A program made the position numbers and the translations under genes. Positions 55,212 to 63,465 of a stretch of DNA of 64,000 bases are shown one piece after another (positions within the stretch are counted from its first letter, which is position 1; each line of letters opens with the position of its first letter). The stretch is from Limnohabitans sp. T6-20. GTDB taxonomy: Bacteria; Pseudomonadota; Gammaproteobacteria; Burkholderiales; Burkholderiaceae_C. The stretch lies in the NCBI RefSeq assembly GCF_003063505.1, contig NZ_NERW01000001.1:488501-552500 (forward strand), given 5' to 3'. The notes under the pieces are model-generated. The model ran no database searches, had not been told where the DNA came from, and saw only the letters and a list, made by a program, of their open reading frames with translations.

Positions 55212-55790
55212 ATGCAAGCTTTGACACCCGCCCTGAATTACCCAGCCGAGCTGCTGCTGCAAGCACGAGGCATTCGCGTCGCATTTTTTGATGTCGATGG
55301 CGTGCTGACTGACGGGGGGCTTTACTTTTCTGAAGCCGGCGAAGCACTCAAACGATTCAACACACTCGACGGACAAGGCCTCAAGTTGCTGCAACAAGCG
55401 GGCATCACGCCGGTGGTCATTACGGGCCGTGACTCGCCCGCACTGCGTTTGCGACTCAAGGCATTGGGCATCACCCACGCCCGGTTTGGCACGGAAGACA
55501 AGCGGCCCGCAGCCGAAGCATTTTTGCAAACCTTGGGACTTGACTGGTCTCAAGCGGCGGCCATGGGCGACGATTGGCCCGATTTGCCGGTGATGCAGCG
55601 CGCGGCCTTTGCCTGTGCACCTGCCAACGGCCATGCGCAAGCCAAGGCGGTGGCACACCACATCACCGCCGAACGAGGCGGCGAAGGCGCTGCCCGCGCC
55701 TTTTGCGATGTCTTGCTGGTGGCCAGCGGCCAATACGCCAAGCTGCTGGCACAGGTCGGCGTCAACGCGCACACAGGCCCATCCGCATGA
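55212..55790 (+). CDS. kdsC: 3-deoxy-D-manno-octulosonate 8-phosphate phosphatase
   Basis: 192-residue HAD phosphatase of the C0 class that dephosphorylates Kdo-8-phosphate. The nucleophile motif is FFDVDGVLTDG, then FNTLDGQGLKLL, VVITGRDSPAL and the metal motif MGDDWPDLPVM. It is one base after kdsD and overlaps lptC by four bases. Confidence 0.97.
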   Translation: MQALTPALNYPAELLLQARGIRVAFFDVDGVLTDGGLYFSEAGEALKRFNTLDGQGLKLLQQAGITPVVITGRDSPALRLRLKALGITHARFGTEDKRPAAEAFLQTLGLDWSQAAAMGDDWPDLPVMQRAAFACAPANGHAQAKAVAHHITAERGGEGAARAFCDVLLVASGQYAKLLAQVGVNAHTGPSA

Positions 55791-56386
55791 ACTTTTTTCG
55801 CCGCCTGCTGGACCAACTCAGCGTCTACCTGCCCTTGATCATGATGGCCCTGCTGGCATCGGGCAGTTGGTGGCTGGTGCGAAGCGTGCCCGAACTGCTG
55901 ACTCCCTCGACCAACAAGCCCGTGCGCCAGGACCCGGATTACCGCTTGGCTGATTTTTCTGTCAAATCGTTTGACAAGTCCGGGCGCATCACGCGCGAAG
56001 TCAGCGGTGACAAAGCACAGCACTACCCGGCAACCGAAGCGCTGAACATCGATCAGATTCGCATCTACGCCGAAAGCGAAACGGGTGCCACCATGAATGC
56101 CAAAGCTGTGCAAGGCATCGCCACAGACGATGGCACGCGGGTCACATTGATCGGGGATGCCTATGCCATCCGACACCCGCACGGCACAAGTGCTCAAGTG
56201 GAGCTGCGGGGTGAACGACTGGAGGCCTTGCCGGACGAAGACCGGTTGGTGTCATCTGACCCGGTTCACATCACCCGTGACCGTGATGTGTTCACCGCAG
56301 AAACCATGAACTTCAACAGCAACACCGGCGAATACTTGCTGCAAGGGCGCGTGCGCGGCACGCTGATGCCCAAAATCAAACCCTGA
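55787..56386 (+). CDS. lptC: LPS export system protein LptC
   Basis: 199-residue bitopic membrane protein. A single N-terminal membrane span (about residues 12-30, SVYLPLIMMALLASGSWWLV) is followed by a periplasmic beta-jellyroll domain containing DPDYRLADFSVKSFDKSGR. It hands LPS from the LptB2FG ATPase to LptA. In many relatives lptA and lptB follow directly; here the next gene is an unrelated RRM protein on the opposite strand, so those genes must be elsewhere. Confidence 0.93.
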   Translation: MNFFRRLLDQLSVYLPLIMMALLASGSWWLVRSVPELLTPSTNKPVRQDPDYRLADFSVKSFDKSGRITREVSGDKAQHYPATEALNIDQIRIYAESETGATMNAKAVQGIATDDGTRVTLIGDAYAIRHPHGTSAQVELRGERLEALPDEDRLVSSDPVHITRDRDVFTAETMNFNSNTGEYLLQGRVRGTLMPKIKP

Positions 56387-56496
56387 GGTCCGACTTCGCT
56401 GGCTGCCGGTTGCTGTGCCTGCGGCGCAGTGGCAGCTGATGGCACTCACCAGTATGTCCAGCATCAAGGCTTTGCGTGCACACCAGAAACGACAAA

Positions 56497-56513
56497 GCCC
56501 TGCAGAGCAGGGC
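56497..56513 (-). terminator. Hairpin between lptC and the RRM gene, probable terminator
   Basis: Stem GCCCTGC (56497-56503) / GCAGGGC (56507-56513) with loop AGA. On the minus strand it is followed by TTTGTCGTTT, a fair T-tract for ending the RRM gene; on the plus strand the following CTTG is weaker. Confidence 0.5.
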
Positions 56514-56560
56514 CTTGCCAGGATTCAAGGGCCGATGGTCAGATCGGCCGGGGGTGTGAA

Positions 56561-57109
56561 TCAGTAACCGCCGCCGTAGCCGCCACCGCCTTCGCGACGA
56601 CCGCCACCGCCAGCACCGCCGCCACGTGGGCCAGCGCCGTAGGGGCTGCGGAAACCGCCACCGCCACCTTCGCCACCACCGTAGCCGCCGCCGCCTTCGC
56701 GACGACCACCACCGTAGCCACCGCCGCCGCCTTCACGACCGCCGCCGTAGCCACCACCGCCTTCGCGGCCGCCGCCATAGCCGCCGCCACCTTCACGGCG
56801 ACCACCGCCAAAACCACCACCGCCACCAAAGCCGCCGCCACCAGTGCGGGGAGGACGTGCTTCCATGGGGCGGGCTTCGTTGACCACCACGTTGCGGCCG
56901 CCCAATGGCTGGCCATTCATGCCGTTGATGGCCGCTTGAGCTTCGTCGTCGCTGCCCATTTCCACAAAGCCGAAGCCTTTGGAGCGGCCAGTGTCACGTT
57001 CCATCATGACTTTGGCGCTGGTCACAGCACCGAATTCACCGAACGCTTGTTCCAGATCGCCGTCGCGAACCGAGTAAGGCAGGTTGCCGACGTAAAGTTT
57101 GTTGCCCAT
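56561..57109 (-). CDS. Glycine-rich RNA-binding protein with one RRM domain
   Basis: 182-residue RNA-binding protein. RRM at residues 1-80 with RNP2 (LYVGNLPY) and RNP1 (SKGFGFVEM), followed by about 95 residues of Gly-rich sequence with repeated GGGGYGGGR(R)EG units. Bacterial relatives are cold-induced RNA chaperones, in a layout like plant glycine-rich proteins. The repeated tail is probably unstructured and may drive self-association. The start at 57109 is preceded by AGGAGT, a strong ribosome site, and a 227-base region to amtB (57110-57336) with an AT-rich leader. Confidence 0.93.
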   Translation of the reverse strand: MGNKLYVGNLPYSVRDGDLEQAFGEFGAVTSAKVMMERDTGRSKGFGFVEMGSDDEAQAAINGMNGQPLGGRNVVVNEARPMEARPPRTGGGGFGGGGGFGGGRREGGGGYGGGREGGGGYGGGREGGGGGYGGGRREGGGGYGGGEGGGGGFRSPYGAGPRGGGAGGGGRREGGGGYGGGY

Positions 57110-57336
57110 GAAAGGGACTCCTCAAAACACAGAGATAAAAGCGATGTAGCTCTGAAAACGCATTCAACAAACCTGAAACTTCGGAAGGAAAGCGAAACTG
57201 ATCTGGTCACCGCAAACATTACTTCGCTGTTTCTTGCAGTGAAGTCTGGCGATTATGCGCGATAAAACAAAAAAAAGCGCAAGGGATATTCACCCGAAGC
57301 CCGTCAGAATGTGCTTTGCAGCACAAATCTGTTGTT

Positions 57337-58539
57337 TTACCAACTCACTTCGCGGTCCGGTGTGGCGCTGATTTTGTGGACGCTCAAGTCAGCACCATCA
57401 AACTCTTCTTCAGGGCTGAGTTTCAAACCCAAAGTCAATTTGAGGACGCCATAAACCAGGCAGCCACCCAACAGGGCCCAAGCCACGCCCATGACGGTAC
57501 CCATCAATTGCGCGGTCAGATTGACGCCACCCAAGCCCCCCAGCATTTGCGTACCAAATATGCCAGCGGCAATACCGCCCCAAGCACCACACACGCCATG
57601 CAAAGGCCAAACACCCAGCACATCGTCAATCTTCCATTTGTTTTGGGTCAGGGTGAACATGACAACAAACAAACCACCGGCTACAGCGCCAACCACCAGC
57701 GCACCAAATGGGTGCATCAAGTCCGACCCGGCGCACACAGCCACCAAACCCGCCAAGGGGCCGTTGTGCACAAAGCCCGGGTCATTTTTGCCCAACACCA
57801 GCGCCACCAAGGTGCCGCCGACCATGGCCATCAGGGAATTGACCGCGACCAGCCCCGAAATTTTGTCCAGGGTTTGCGCACTCATGACGTTGAAGCCAAA
57901 CCAGCCCACGATCAGAATCCAGGAGCCCAAGGCCAGAAACGGAATACTTGAAGGCGGATGGGCCGAAACCTCACCGTTTTTGCGGTACCGGTTGTAACGT
58001 GCGCCCAAAAGCACCACGGCGGGCAACGCGATCCAGCCCCCCATGGCATGCACCACCACAGAACCGGCAAAGTCGTGAAACTCATCGCCCGTGACCGCTT
58101 TGATCCAGGCCTGAACACCAAAATGCTGGTTCCAGGCGATGCCTTCAAAGAAGGGGTAGACAAAACCCACAATCACGGCGGTGGCAATGAGCTGAGGCCA
58201 GAACTTGGCTCGCTCGGCAATGCCGCCCGAAATGATGGCGGGGATGGCCGCCGCGAAAGTCAGGAGAAAAAAGAACTTGACCAGTTCATAGCCATTCTTG
58301 AGCGCCAATTGCTCGGCCCCCACAAAAAATGTCGTGCCGTAGGCCACGCTGTAACCCACCACAAAATAAACCACAGTGGACACCGAAAAGTCGACCAGGA
58401 TTTTGACCAGCGCATTGACCTGGTTCTTTTTGCGAACTGTTCCCAGCTCCAAAAAGGCAAAGCCGGCGTGCATGGCCAGCACCATGATGCCGCCCAACAA
58501 GATAAATAGCGCATCCGCGCCCTGTTTCAGTGCTTCCAT
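57337..58539 (-). CDS. amtB: Ammonium transporter
   Basis: 400-residue Amt/Rh family channel for ammonium uptake, about 11 membrane spans. Conserved elements include FAGSVVVHAMGGW (first of the twin histidines), PLHGVCGAWGGIAAGIFG (second His) and a short cytoplasmic C-terminus. No cleavable signal peptide is apparent at the N-terminus. The PII gene glnK, often just upstream, is absent in this window. The promoter lies in 58540-58680; no clear sigma54 site was found there. Confidence 0.95.
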   Translation of the reverse strand: MEALKQGADALFILLGGIMVLAMHAGFAFLELGTVRKKNQVNALVKILVDFSVSTVVYFVVGYSVAYGTTFFVGAEQLALKNGYELVKFFFLLTFAAAIPAIISGGIAERAKFWPQLIATAVIVGFVYPFFEGIAWNQHFGVQAWIKAVTGDEFHDFAGSVVVHAMGGWIALPAVVLLGARYNRYRKNGEVSAHPPSSIPFLALGSWILIVGWFGFNVMSAQTLDKISGLVAVNSLMAMVGGTLVALVLGKNDPGFVHNGPLAGLVAVCAGSDLMHPFGALVVGAVAGGLFVVMFTLTQNKWKIDDVLGVWPLHGVCGAWGGIAAGIFGTQMLGGLGGVNLTAQLMGTVMGVAWALLGGCLVYGVLKLTLGLKLSPEEEFDGADLSVHKISATPDREVSW

Positions 58540-58632
58540 GACCGTCTCTTGAGAGTTTTTGAATTGAATTGGTGCGTAAAGGGTTCAAAAGCCCTCGGCG
58601 CACCAAACAAAAGCAAGAAATAGGCCCAAATT

Positions 58633-58651
58633 GATGCATGCCATGTGCATC
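58633..58651. promoter_or_regulatory. Inverted repeat in the amtB-metX divergent region
   Basis: Inverted repeat GATGCA-N7-TGCATC about 95 bases upstream of amtB. It could be an operator, but it does not have the 17-base spacing of an NtrC site. The 317-base region 58540-58856 otherwise holds the riboswitch and terminator described separately. Confidence 0.35.
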
Positions 58652-58702
58652 GGTCCCCAAAGTCACGCATGCACCTCTCAAATGGACGTGATCCGTTCGT
58701 CT

Positions 58703-58708
58703 TATACT
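58703..58708 (+). promoter_or_regulatory. Candidate -10 box of the metX promoter
   Basis: TATACT matches the sigma70 -10 consensus in five of six positions and would start transcription near 58715, exactly at the 5' edge of the riboswitch. No convincing -35 box was seen at standard spacing. Confidence 0.45.
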
Positions 58709-58715
58709 TGCCCGA

Positions 58716-58782
58716 TGCGCCGATTTGAACCCGATTGCGGGCGCCACAACCCCAAAGGGTTGCGAAATTCAGCTAAATGGCG
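58716..58782 (+). ncRNA. SAM-II-like riboswitch upstream of metX
   Basis: Candidate S-adenosylmethionine-sensing leader. P1 is GCGCC (58717-58721) pairing with GGCGC (58740-58744). Its loop begins GATTTGAACCC and contains ATTGC, both as in SAM-II. The 3' strand carries GCTAAA (58772-58777) followed by TGG, which can pair with the CC of the loop to form the pseudoknot. An extra hairpin, CAACCC (58747-58752) / GGGTTG (58757-58762), is inserted between P1 and GCTAAA. TGGCG (58778-58782) can also pair with CGCCA (58742-58746), an alternative fold that breaks P1. An intrinsic terminator follows at 58803. Confidence 0.72.
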
Positions 58783-58802
58783 TGTGTTTCAACTCATTGA
58801 AG

Positions 58803-58839
58803 CCCGGCCCAGCTGACTGCGAAGCCGGGTTTTGTTTTG
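58803..58839 (+). terminator. Intrinsic terminator in the metX leader (expression platform)
   Basis: Stem CCCGGC (58803-58808) / GCCGGG (58824-58829) followed by TTTTGTTTTGTT, ending 18 bases before the metX start. Its place between the SAM-II-like aptamer and metX suggests SAM-dependent transcription termination. Confidence 0.7.
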
Positions 58840-58856
58840 TTACCTGAACACTTTCG

Positions 58857-60008
58857 ATGTTGATCGCCGAGTCCAAAAGCATGCTGTTTGAGGCCTCTTT
58901 GCCTTTGCAAAGCGGCGCGTCCATTCGTGGCTATTCGCTGAGCTACGAAACCTACGGTACGCTCAACGCCGACAAGTCGAATGCCGTGCTGATCTGCCAC
59001 GCCCTGAACGCCTCGCACCATGTCGCGGGGGTGTACGCAGACCAACCCAACAACGTGGGCTGGTGGGACAACATGATCGGCCCCGGCAAACCGCTGGACA
59101 CCGACCAATTCTTCGTCATCGGCGTGAACAACTTGGGCTCGTGCTTTGGCTCGACCGGCCCGATGGACACCCACCCCGACACCGGCCGCGTTTACGGTGC
59201 CGACTTTCCCGTGGTCACCGTCGAAGACTGGGTCAACGCGCAAGCCCGTTTGCTGGACGCTTTGGGCATCGCGCAACTGGCCGCAGTGATGGGCGGCAGT
59301 CTGGGCGGCATGCAGGCATTGAGCTGGACGCTGCAATACCCCGAGCGCGTGAAGCACGCCGTGGTGGTGGCCAGCGCCCCCAACCTGAACGCTGAAAACA
59401 TCGCCTTCAACGAAGTGGCGCGGCGCGCCATCGTGACCGACCCGGATTTTCATGACGGGCACTTTTACGAACATGGCGTGGTGCCCAAGCGGGGCCTGCG
59501 CATCGCCCGGATGATCGGTCACATCACGTACCTGAGCGATGACGTGATGAACGAAAAGTTTGGCCGTGAACTGCGCGAAGCCGTGACCAGCAACGCCACG
59601 GGTTACAAATACTCAACACAAGAAGTCGAGTTTCAAATCGAAAGCTACTTGCGCTACCAAGGCGACAAATTCAGCGAATACTTTGACGCCAACACCTATT
59701 TGCTGATCACCCGGGCACTGGATTATTTTGACCCCGCACGCGCTTTCGGTGGCGACCTGTCGGCCGCACTGAGCCGTGCAGCCTGCAAATTTTTGCTGGT
59801 CAGCTTCAGCACCGACTGGCGCTTTTCGCCCGCCCGCAGCCGCGAAATGGTCAAGGCCCTGCTCGACAACCGCCGCGATGTGAGCTACGCCGAGATCGAT
59901 GCCCCTCACGGGCACGACGCTTTCTTGCTCGACGATGCACGCTACCTGAACGTGGTGCGCTCTTACTTTGACAACATCGCCCAGACACTGAACGGGGAGG
60001 CCCCATGA
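58857..60008 (+). CDS. metX: Homoserine O-acyltransferase MetX
   Basis: 383-residue alpha/beta-hydrolase that acylates homoserine (acetyl or succinyl donor) in methionine synthesis. The nucleophile elbow is [12 protein letters not shown], and the catalytic Asp and His lie in FSTDWRFSP and [10 protein letters not shown]. Whether the donor is acetyl- or succinyl-CoA cannot be told by eye. It overlaps metW by four bases. The riboswitch and terminator upstream would turn it off when SAM is abundant. Confidence 0.96.
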   Translation: MLIAESKSMLFEASLPLQSGASIRGYSLSYETYGTLNADKSNAVLICHALNASHHVAGVYADQPNNVGWWDNMIGPGKPLDTDQFFVIGVNNLGSCFGSTGPMDTHPDTGRVYGADFPVVTVEDWVNAQARLLDALGIAQLAAVMGGSLGGMQALSWTLQYPERVKHAVVVASAPNLNAENIAFNEVARRAIVTDPDFHDGHFYEHGVVPKRGLRIARMIGHITYLSDDVMNEKFGRELREAVTSNATGYKYSTQEVEFQIESYLRYQGDKFSEYFDANTYLLITRALDYFDPARAFGGDLSAALSRAACKFLLVSFSTDWRFSPARSREMVKALLDNRRDVSYAEIDAPHGHDAFLLDDARYLNVVRSYFDNIAQTLNGEAP

Positions 60009-60589
60009 GCGACCCCTTGATCATGCAAGCCATTGCCCGCTTGGTGCCCCATGGTGCCCGCGTGCTCGACCTGGGCTGCGGCGACGGGGCCTTGCTGGCC
60101 TACCTGCAGCAACACAATGCCTGCACCGGTTACGGCGTGGAGCTGGACGACGCCAATGTGCACGCCTGCGTGCAGCGCGGCGTGAACGTGATCCAGCTGA
60201 ACTTGGACGAAGGCCTGAGCATGTTTGCCGACCAGTCGTTTGACGTGGTGCTTCAGATCGACACCTTGCAACACCTGCGCAACGCCGAAACCATGCTGCG
60301 CGAGACGGTGCGAGTGGGCCGTGTGGGCATTGTGGCTTTCCCCAATTTTGCGCACTGGTTCAACCGCCTGAGCGTGTTGCAAGGCCGCATGCCGGTGACC
60401 AAACGCCTGCCCTACCAGTGGTACGACACGCCCAACATCCGCGTGGGCACCTTTGCCGACTTTGGTGACCTGGCCCGCAAAAACGATCTGCGTGTAGTGG
60501 ATGCCTTTGGCCTGCAACACGGCCAGGAAGTGCGCCTGTGGCCCAACTTGATGGCGGGCACTGCGGTCTACAAGTTGCAACGCGGCTGA
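60005..60589 (+). CDS. metW: Methionine biosynthesis protein MetW
   Basis: 194-residue methyltransferase-fold protein found next to metX in many Proteobacteria. The SAM-binding motif [15 protein letters not shown] is near the N-terminus, and the C-terminal half has [14 protein letters not shown], a MetW signature. MetW is thought to assist MetX. The ATGA overlap indicates coupling. Confidence 0.96.
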   Translation: MSDPLIMQAIARLVPHGARVLDLGCGDGALLAYLQQHNACTGYGVELDDANVHACVQRGVNVIQLNLDEGLSMFADQSFDVVLQIDTLQHLRNAETMLRETVRVGRVGIVAFPNFAHWFNRLSVLQGRMPVTKRLPYQWYDTPNIRVGTFADFGDLARKNDLRVVDAFGLQHGQEVRLWPNLMAGTAVYKLQRG

Positions 60590-60590
60590 C

Positions 60591-61793
60591 ATGCCACACA
60601 CGCCAGCCAAGGTGAGCGCGCACCCAACCCATGGTCCCTGGCTGATCGCCAACTTGCTGGCCCAGGTTTCTTTTGGTCTGCTGGCCATGACCTTGTGCCT
60701 GCCCTCCATGCAGGAGTGGGGGGCGATCTTTGACACCCAGCAAGCCGATGTGCAGCTGACTTTCAGTGGCTACGTCGTGGCCTATGGTGCTTTGCAACTG
60801 ATGTATGGCCCACTGTCCGATCGACACGGGCGCAAACCCATCCTGATGCTGGGGCTGGTGGTGGCAGGCCTGGCGTCGGTCATGGCCGCGCTGGCCAGCG
60901 ACATCACCACACTCACCGTCGCCCGGGTGCTGCAAGGCGCAGGCAGCGCCGCCAGCATGGTGGTCAGCCGCTCCATGGTGCAAGACCTGTTCACCGGACC
61001 ACAGCGCACCCGGGTCATGGCCTACATTGGCATGGCGCTGGGCATGTGCCCACCACTGGCCACACTGATTGGCGGGCAAATCCACGTGCGCTTGGGCTGG
61101 CAGGCCAACTTCGTGCTGCTGGCCGTGTTGGCCTTGGCGCTGCTTTTGGCCACCTGGTTCGGCCTGCCCCGCGTGGCCAAACCCCCACCTGGCGACAGCC
61201 ACTGGCTGCGCGCCATGCTCAGCGCCTATGCCCGGCTGTTGCGCGAGCCTCGCTTCTTGCTTTACGTCGCCATCCTGGCCGCCACCACCGCCACGTTTTA
61301 TGTGTTCCTGGGTGGCGCACCCATCGTGCTCAAGGGCTACGGGATTGGCCCCGACGGGATCGGCTGGTTCATCATGGCCGTGCCGCTGTCTTACATCCTG
61401 GGCAACTTCATGACCTCGCGTTTGATTCAACGGCTGGGCGAAGCGCGCGTGATGGCCTGGGGCCAGGCTTTGACCCTCACCGGACTGGTCGTGATGCTGG
61501 GCTTGGGTTTGGCGGGTGTTCAGACCGCGCTGGCGGTGGCTTTGCCCCTGCTTTTGCTCGGTCTGGGCCATGGCCTGCTCAACCCGCCAGCACTGGCGGG
61601 CACCGTGAGCGTGTTGCCCGCACTGGCCGGGTCGGCCGCTGCCGTGGCAGGCCTGATGCAGCAACTCACCGGTGCCACAGGGGGCTATCTGGTCGGGCTG
61701 GTGCCACACGAAGGCGCGGTCAACCTCGGCTGGATGATGTTGGGTTTTGCCCTGATCGCGGCCATCGCCCAATTTTTTCTGCACAAGCGTTGA
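60591..61793 (+). CDS. Bcr/CflA family multidrug efflux MFS transporter
   Basis: 400-residue major facilitator with about twelve spans. The MFS loop motif YGPLSDRHGRKPILM lies between spans 2 and 3, and RVLQGAGSAASMVVSRSM in span 5 is typical of Bcr/CflA exporters. It begins 1 base after metW and may be read from the same transcript; a role in exporting methionine-pathway compounds is possible but not shown. Confidence 0.9.
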   Translation: MPHTPAKVSAHPTHGPWLIANLLAQVSFGLLAMTLCLPSMQEWGAIFDTQQADVQLTFSGYVVAYGALQLMYGPLSDRHGRKPILMLGLVVAGLASVMAALASDITTLTVARVLQGAGSAASMVVSRSMVQDLFTGPQRTRVMAYIGMALGMCPPLATLIGGQIHVRLGWQANFVLLAVLALALLLATWFGLPRVAKPPPGDSHWLRAMLSAYARLLREPRFLLYVAILAATTATFYVFLGGAPIVLKGYGIGPDGIGWFIMAVPLSYILGNFMTSRLIQRLGEARVMAWGQALTLTGLVVMLGLGLAGVQTALAVALPLLLLGLGHGLLNPPALAGTVSVLPALAGSAAAVAGLMQQLTGATGGYLVGLVPHEGAVNLGWMMLGFALIAAIAQFFLHKR

Positions 61794-61859
61794 GCGTGCG
61801 CAAAGCCGGGTGCGTTTCAGGCGTGCCCCGGTGGGTGTTTTCGGTGTAGTCTGAAGCCC

Positions 61860-63452
61860 ATGGACACCGCCACCCCAGCAGCATCCCCATCCCCTTCAGG
61901 CCCGGCCCAGCGGGCATCGCCTTTGTCTTTGCGCCGGGTCGCCATCGACAGCTACCGCGAAAACGTGGCCTACCTCAACCGCAATTGCGCCGTGTACCGG
62001 GCGGAAGGTTTCCAGGCACTGTCCAAAGTCGAAGTGCGCGCCAACGGACGGCATGTGCTGGCCACGCTGAATGTGGTGGACGACGACACCATCGTGGCCT
62101 GCGGTGAAGTGGGCTTGTCCGAAGACGCCTTCCAGCAAATGGGCGTGGCCGACGGCCACACCGCCTCGGTTGCACAAGCCGAACCGCCTGCATCGATGGA
62201 AGCGCTGTTTCGCAAAATCAATGGCGAACGCTTGAACCAGGACGACTTCCACGCCATCGTGCAGGACATTGCGGGACACCACTATTCCAAAATCGAACTC
62301 ACGGCATTCGTGGTCGCCACCAACCGGGGCGAAATGGACCGCGAAGAGGTGTACTACCTGACCGATGCGATGGTCACCGCAGGCCGTCGACTGAACTGGC
62401 GCGAGCCCTTGGTGGTCGACAAACACTGCATCGGCGGCATCCCCGGCAACCGCACTTCGATGCTGGTGATGCCCATCCTGGCGGCCTACGGCATCTTGTG
62501 TCCCAAGACCTCGTCGCGCGCCATCACCTCGCCCGCAGGCACGGCCGACACTATGGAAGTGCTGGCCGATGTGGAGCTGCCGTTTGAAAAACTCTCCGAG
62601 ATCGTGCGCACGCACCGGGGCTGCCTGGCGTGGGGCAGCACAGCCGATTTGTCGCCGGCAGACGACGTGCTGATCGCGGTCGAGCGACCGCTGTCGCTGG
62701 ATTCGCCCGCACAAATGGTGGCCTCCATCTTGTCCAAAAAAATCGCAGCGGGCTCCACCCACTTGGTGCTGGACATCCCGATCGGCCCCACAGCCAAAGT
62801 GCGCTCCATGCCCGAAGCGCAGCGCCTGCGCCGCTTGTTTGAATACGTGGCCTCGCGCATGCACTTGTCGCTCGAAGTGGTCATCACCGACGGGCGCCAG
62901 CCGGTGGGTCAGGGCGTGGGACCCATGCTGGAAGCGCGTGATGTGATGCGGGTGCTTGAAAACGACCCGCGTGCACCCAACGACCTGCGGCAAAAATCGC
63001 TGCGGCTGGCGGGTCGCCTGATCGAAGCCGACCCCGATGTGCGCGGCGGTGACGGTTTTGCCATTGCGCGTGACATCCTCGACTCGGGTCGGGCCCTAGG
63101 CCGCATGCAAGCCATCATCACCGCACAAGGCGCGCGCCCTTTTGACCACAACCACCCGCCTTTGGGTGCGTTGACGCTCGAAGTTTGTGCGCCGACCGAT
63201 GGCGTGGTGATCGGGATTGACAACCTGCAAATCGCCCGCATCGCCCGCATGGCAGGTGCCCCCAAAGTGCAAAGCGCTGGCGTGGACCTGCTGCACAAAC
63301 TGGGCGACAGCGTCGCTCAGGGTGAGCCCCTGTACAGGGTGCACGCCGCATTCCAGAGCGATCTGGAATTTGCGTCGCAGCTGTGCCAAAAATCAACGGG
63401 CTACACCCTGGGTCTGGCACAGGAAGTGCCGCATGTGTTTGTGGAGTTTTGA
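61860..63452 (+). CDS. Thymidine phosphorylase family protein, AMP phosphorylase type
   Basis: 530-residue nucleoside/nucleotide phosphorylase. Compared with DeoA (about 440 residues) it has an extra N-terminal region of about 90 residues, and the phosphate motif reads [12 protein letters not shown] instead of KHSTGGVGD. Both are features of archaeal-type AMP phosphorylases, which use 5'-nucleotides to give ribose 1,5-bisphosphate. [17 protein letters not shown] is the conserved pyrimidine/purine-site segment. It lies directly before a PRPP-synthetase homologue (start overlap region 63452-63466), suggesting a joint path between nucleotides, ribose bisphosphate and PRPP. Confidence 0.88.
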   Translation: MDTATPAASPSPSGPAQRASPLSLRRVAIDSYRENVAYLNRNCAVYRAEGFQALSKVEVRANGRHVLATLNVVDDDTIVACGEVGLSEDAFQQMGVADGHTASVAQAEPPASMEALFRKINGERLNQDDFHAIVQDIAGHHYSKIELTAFVVATNRGEMDREEVYYLTDAMVTAGRRLNWREPLVVDKHCIGGIPGNRTSMLVMPILAAYGILCPKTSSRAITSPAGTADTMEVLADVELPFEKLSEIVRTHRGCLAWGSTADLSPADDVLIAVERPLSLDSPAQMVASILSKKIAAGSTHLVLDIPIGPTAKVRSMPEAQRLRRLFEYVASRMHLSLEVVITDGRQPVGQGVGPMLEARDVMRVLENDPRAPNDLRQKSLRLAGRLIEADPDVRGGDGFAIARDILDSGRALGRMQAIITAQGARPFDHNHPPLGALTLEVCAPTDGVVIGIDNLQIARIARMAGAPKVQSAGVDLLHKLGDSVAQGEPLYRVHAAFQSDLEFASQLCQKSTGYTLGLAQEVPHVFVEF

Positions 63453-63465
63453 TGCCGGAGTCCCG

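Noticed and set aside
56577..56850. Repetitive block that could look like a CRISPR array or satellite repeat
   Set aside because: The repeats are in-frame Gly-rich codons (GGGGYGGGREG units) of the RRM protein; there are no spacers of constant length.
58620..58660. Sigma54 promoter or NtrC site for amtB
   Set aside because: On the minus strand TGGCATGCATCAATTTG has GG but lacks GC at the -12 position, and the GATGCA/TGCATC repeat does not have the 17-base NtrC spacing.
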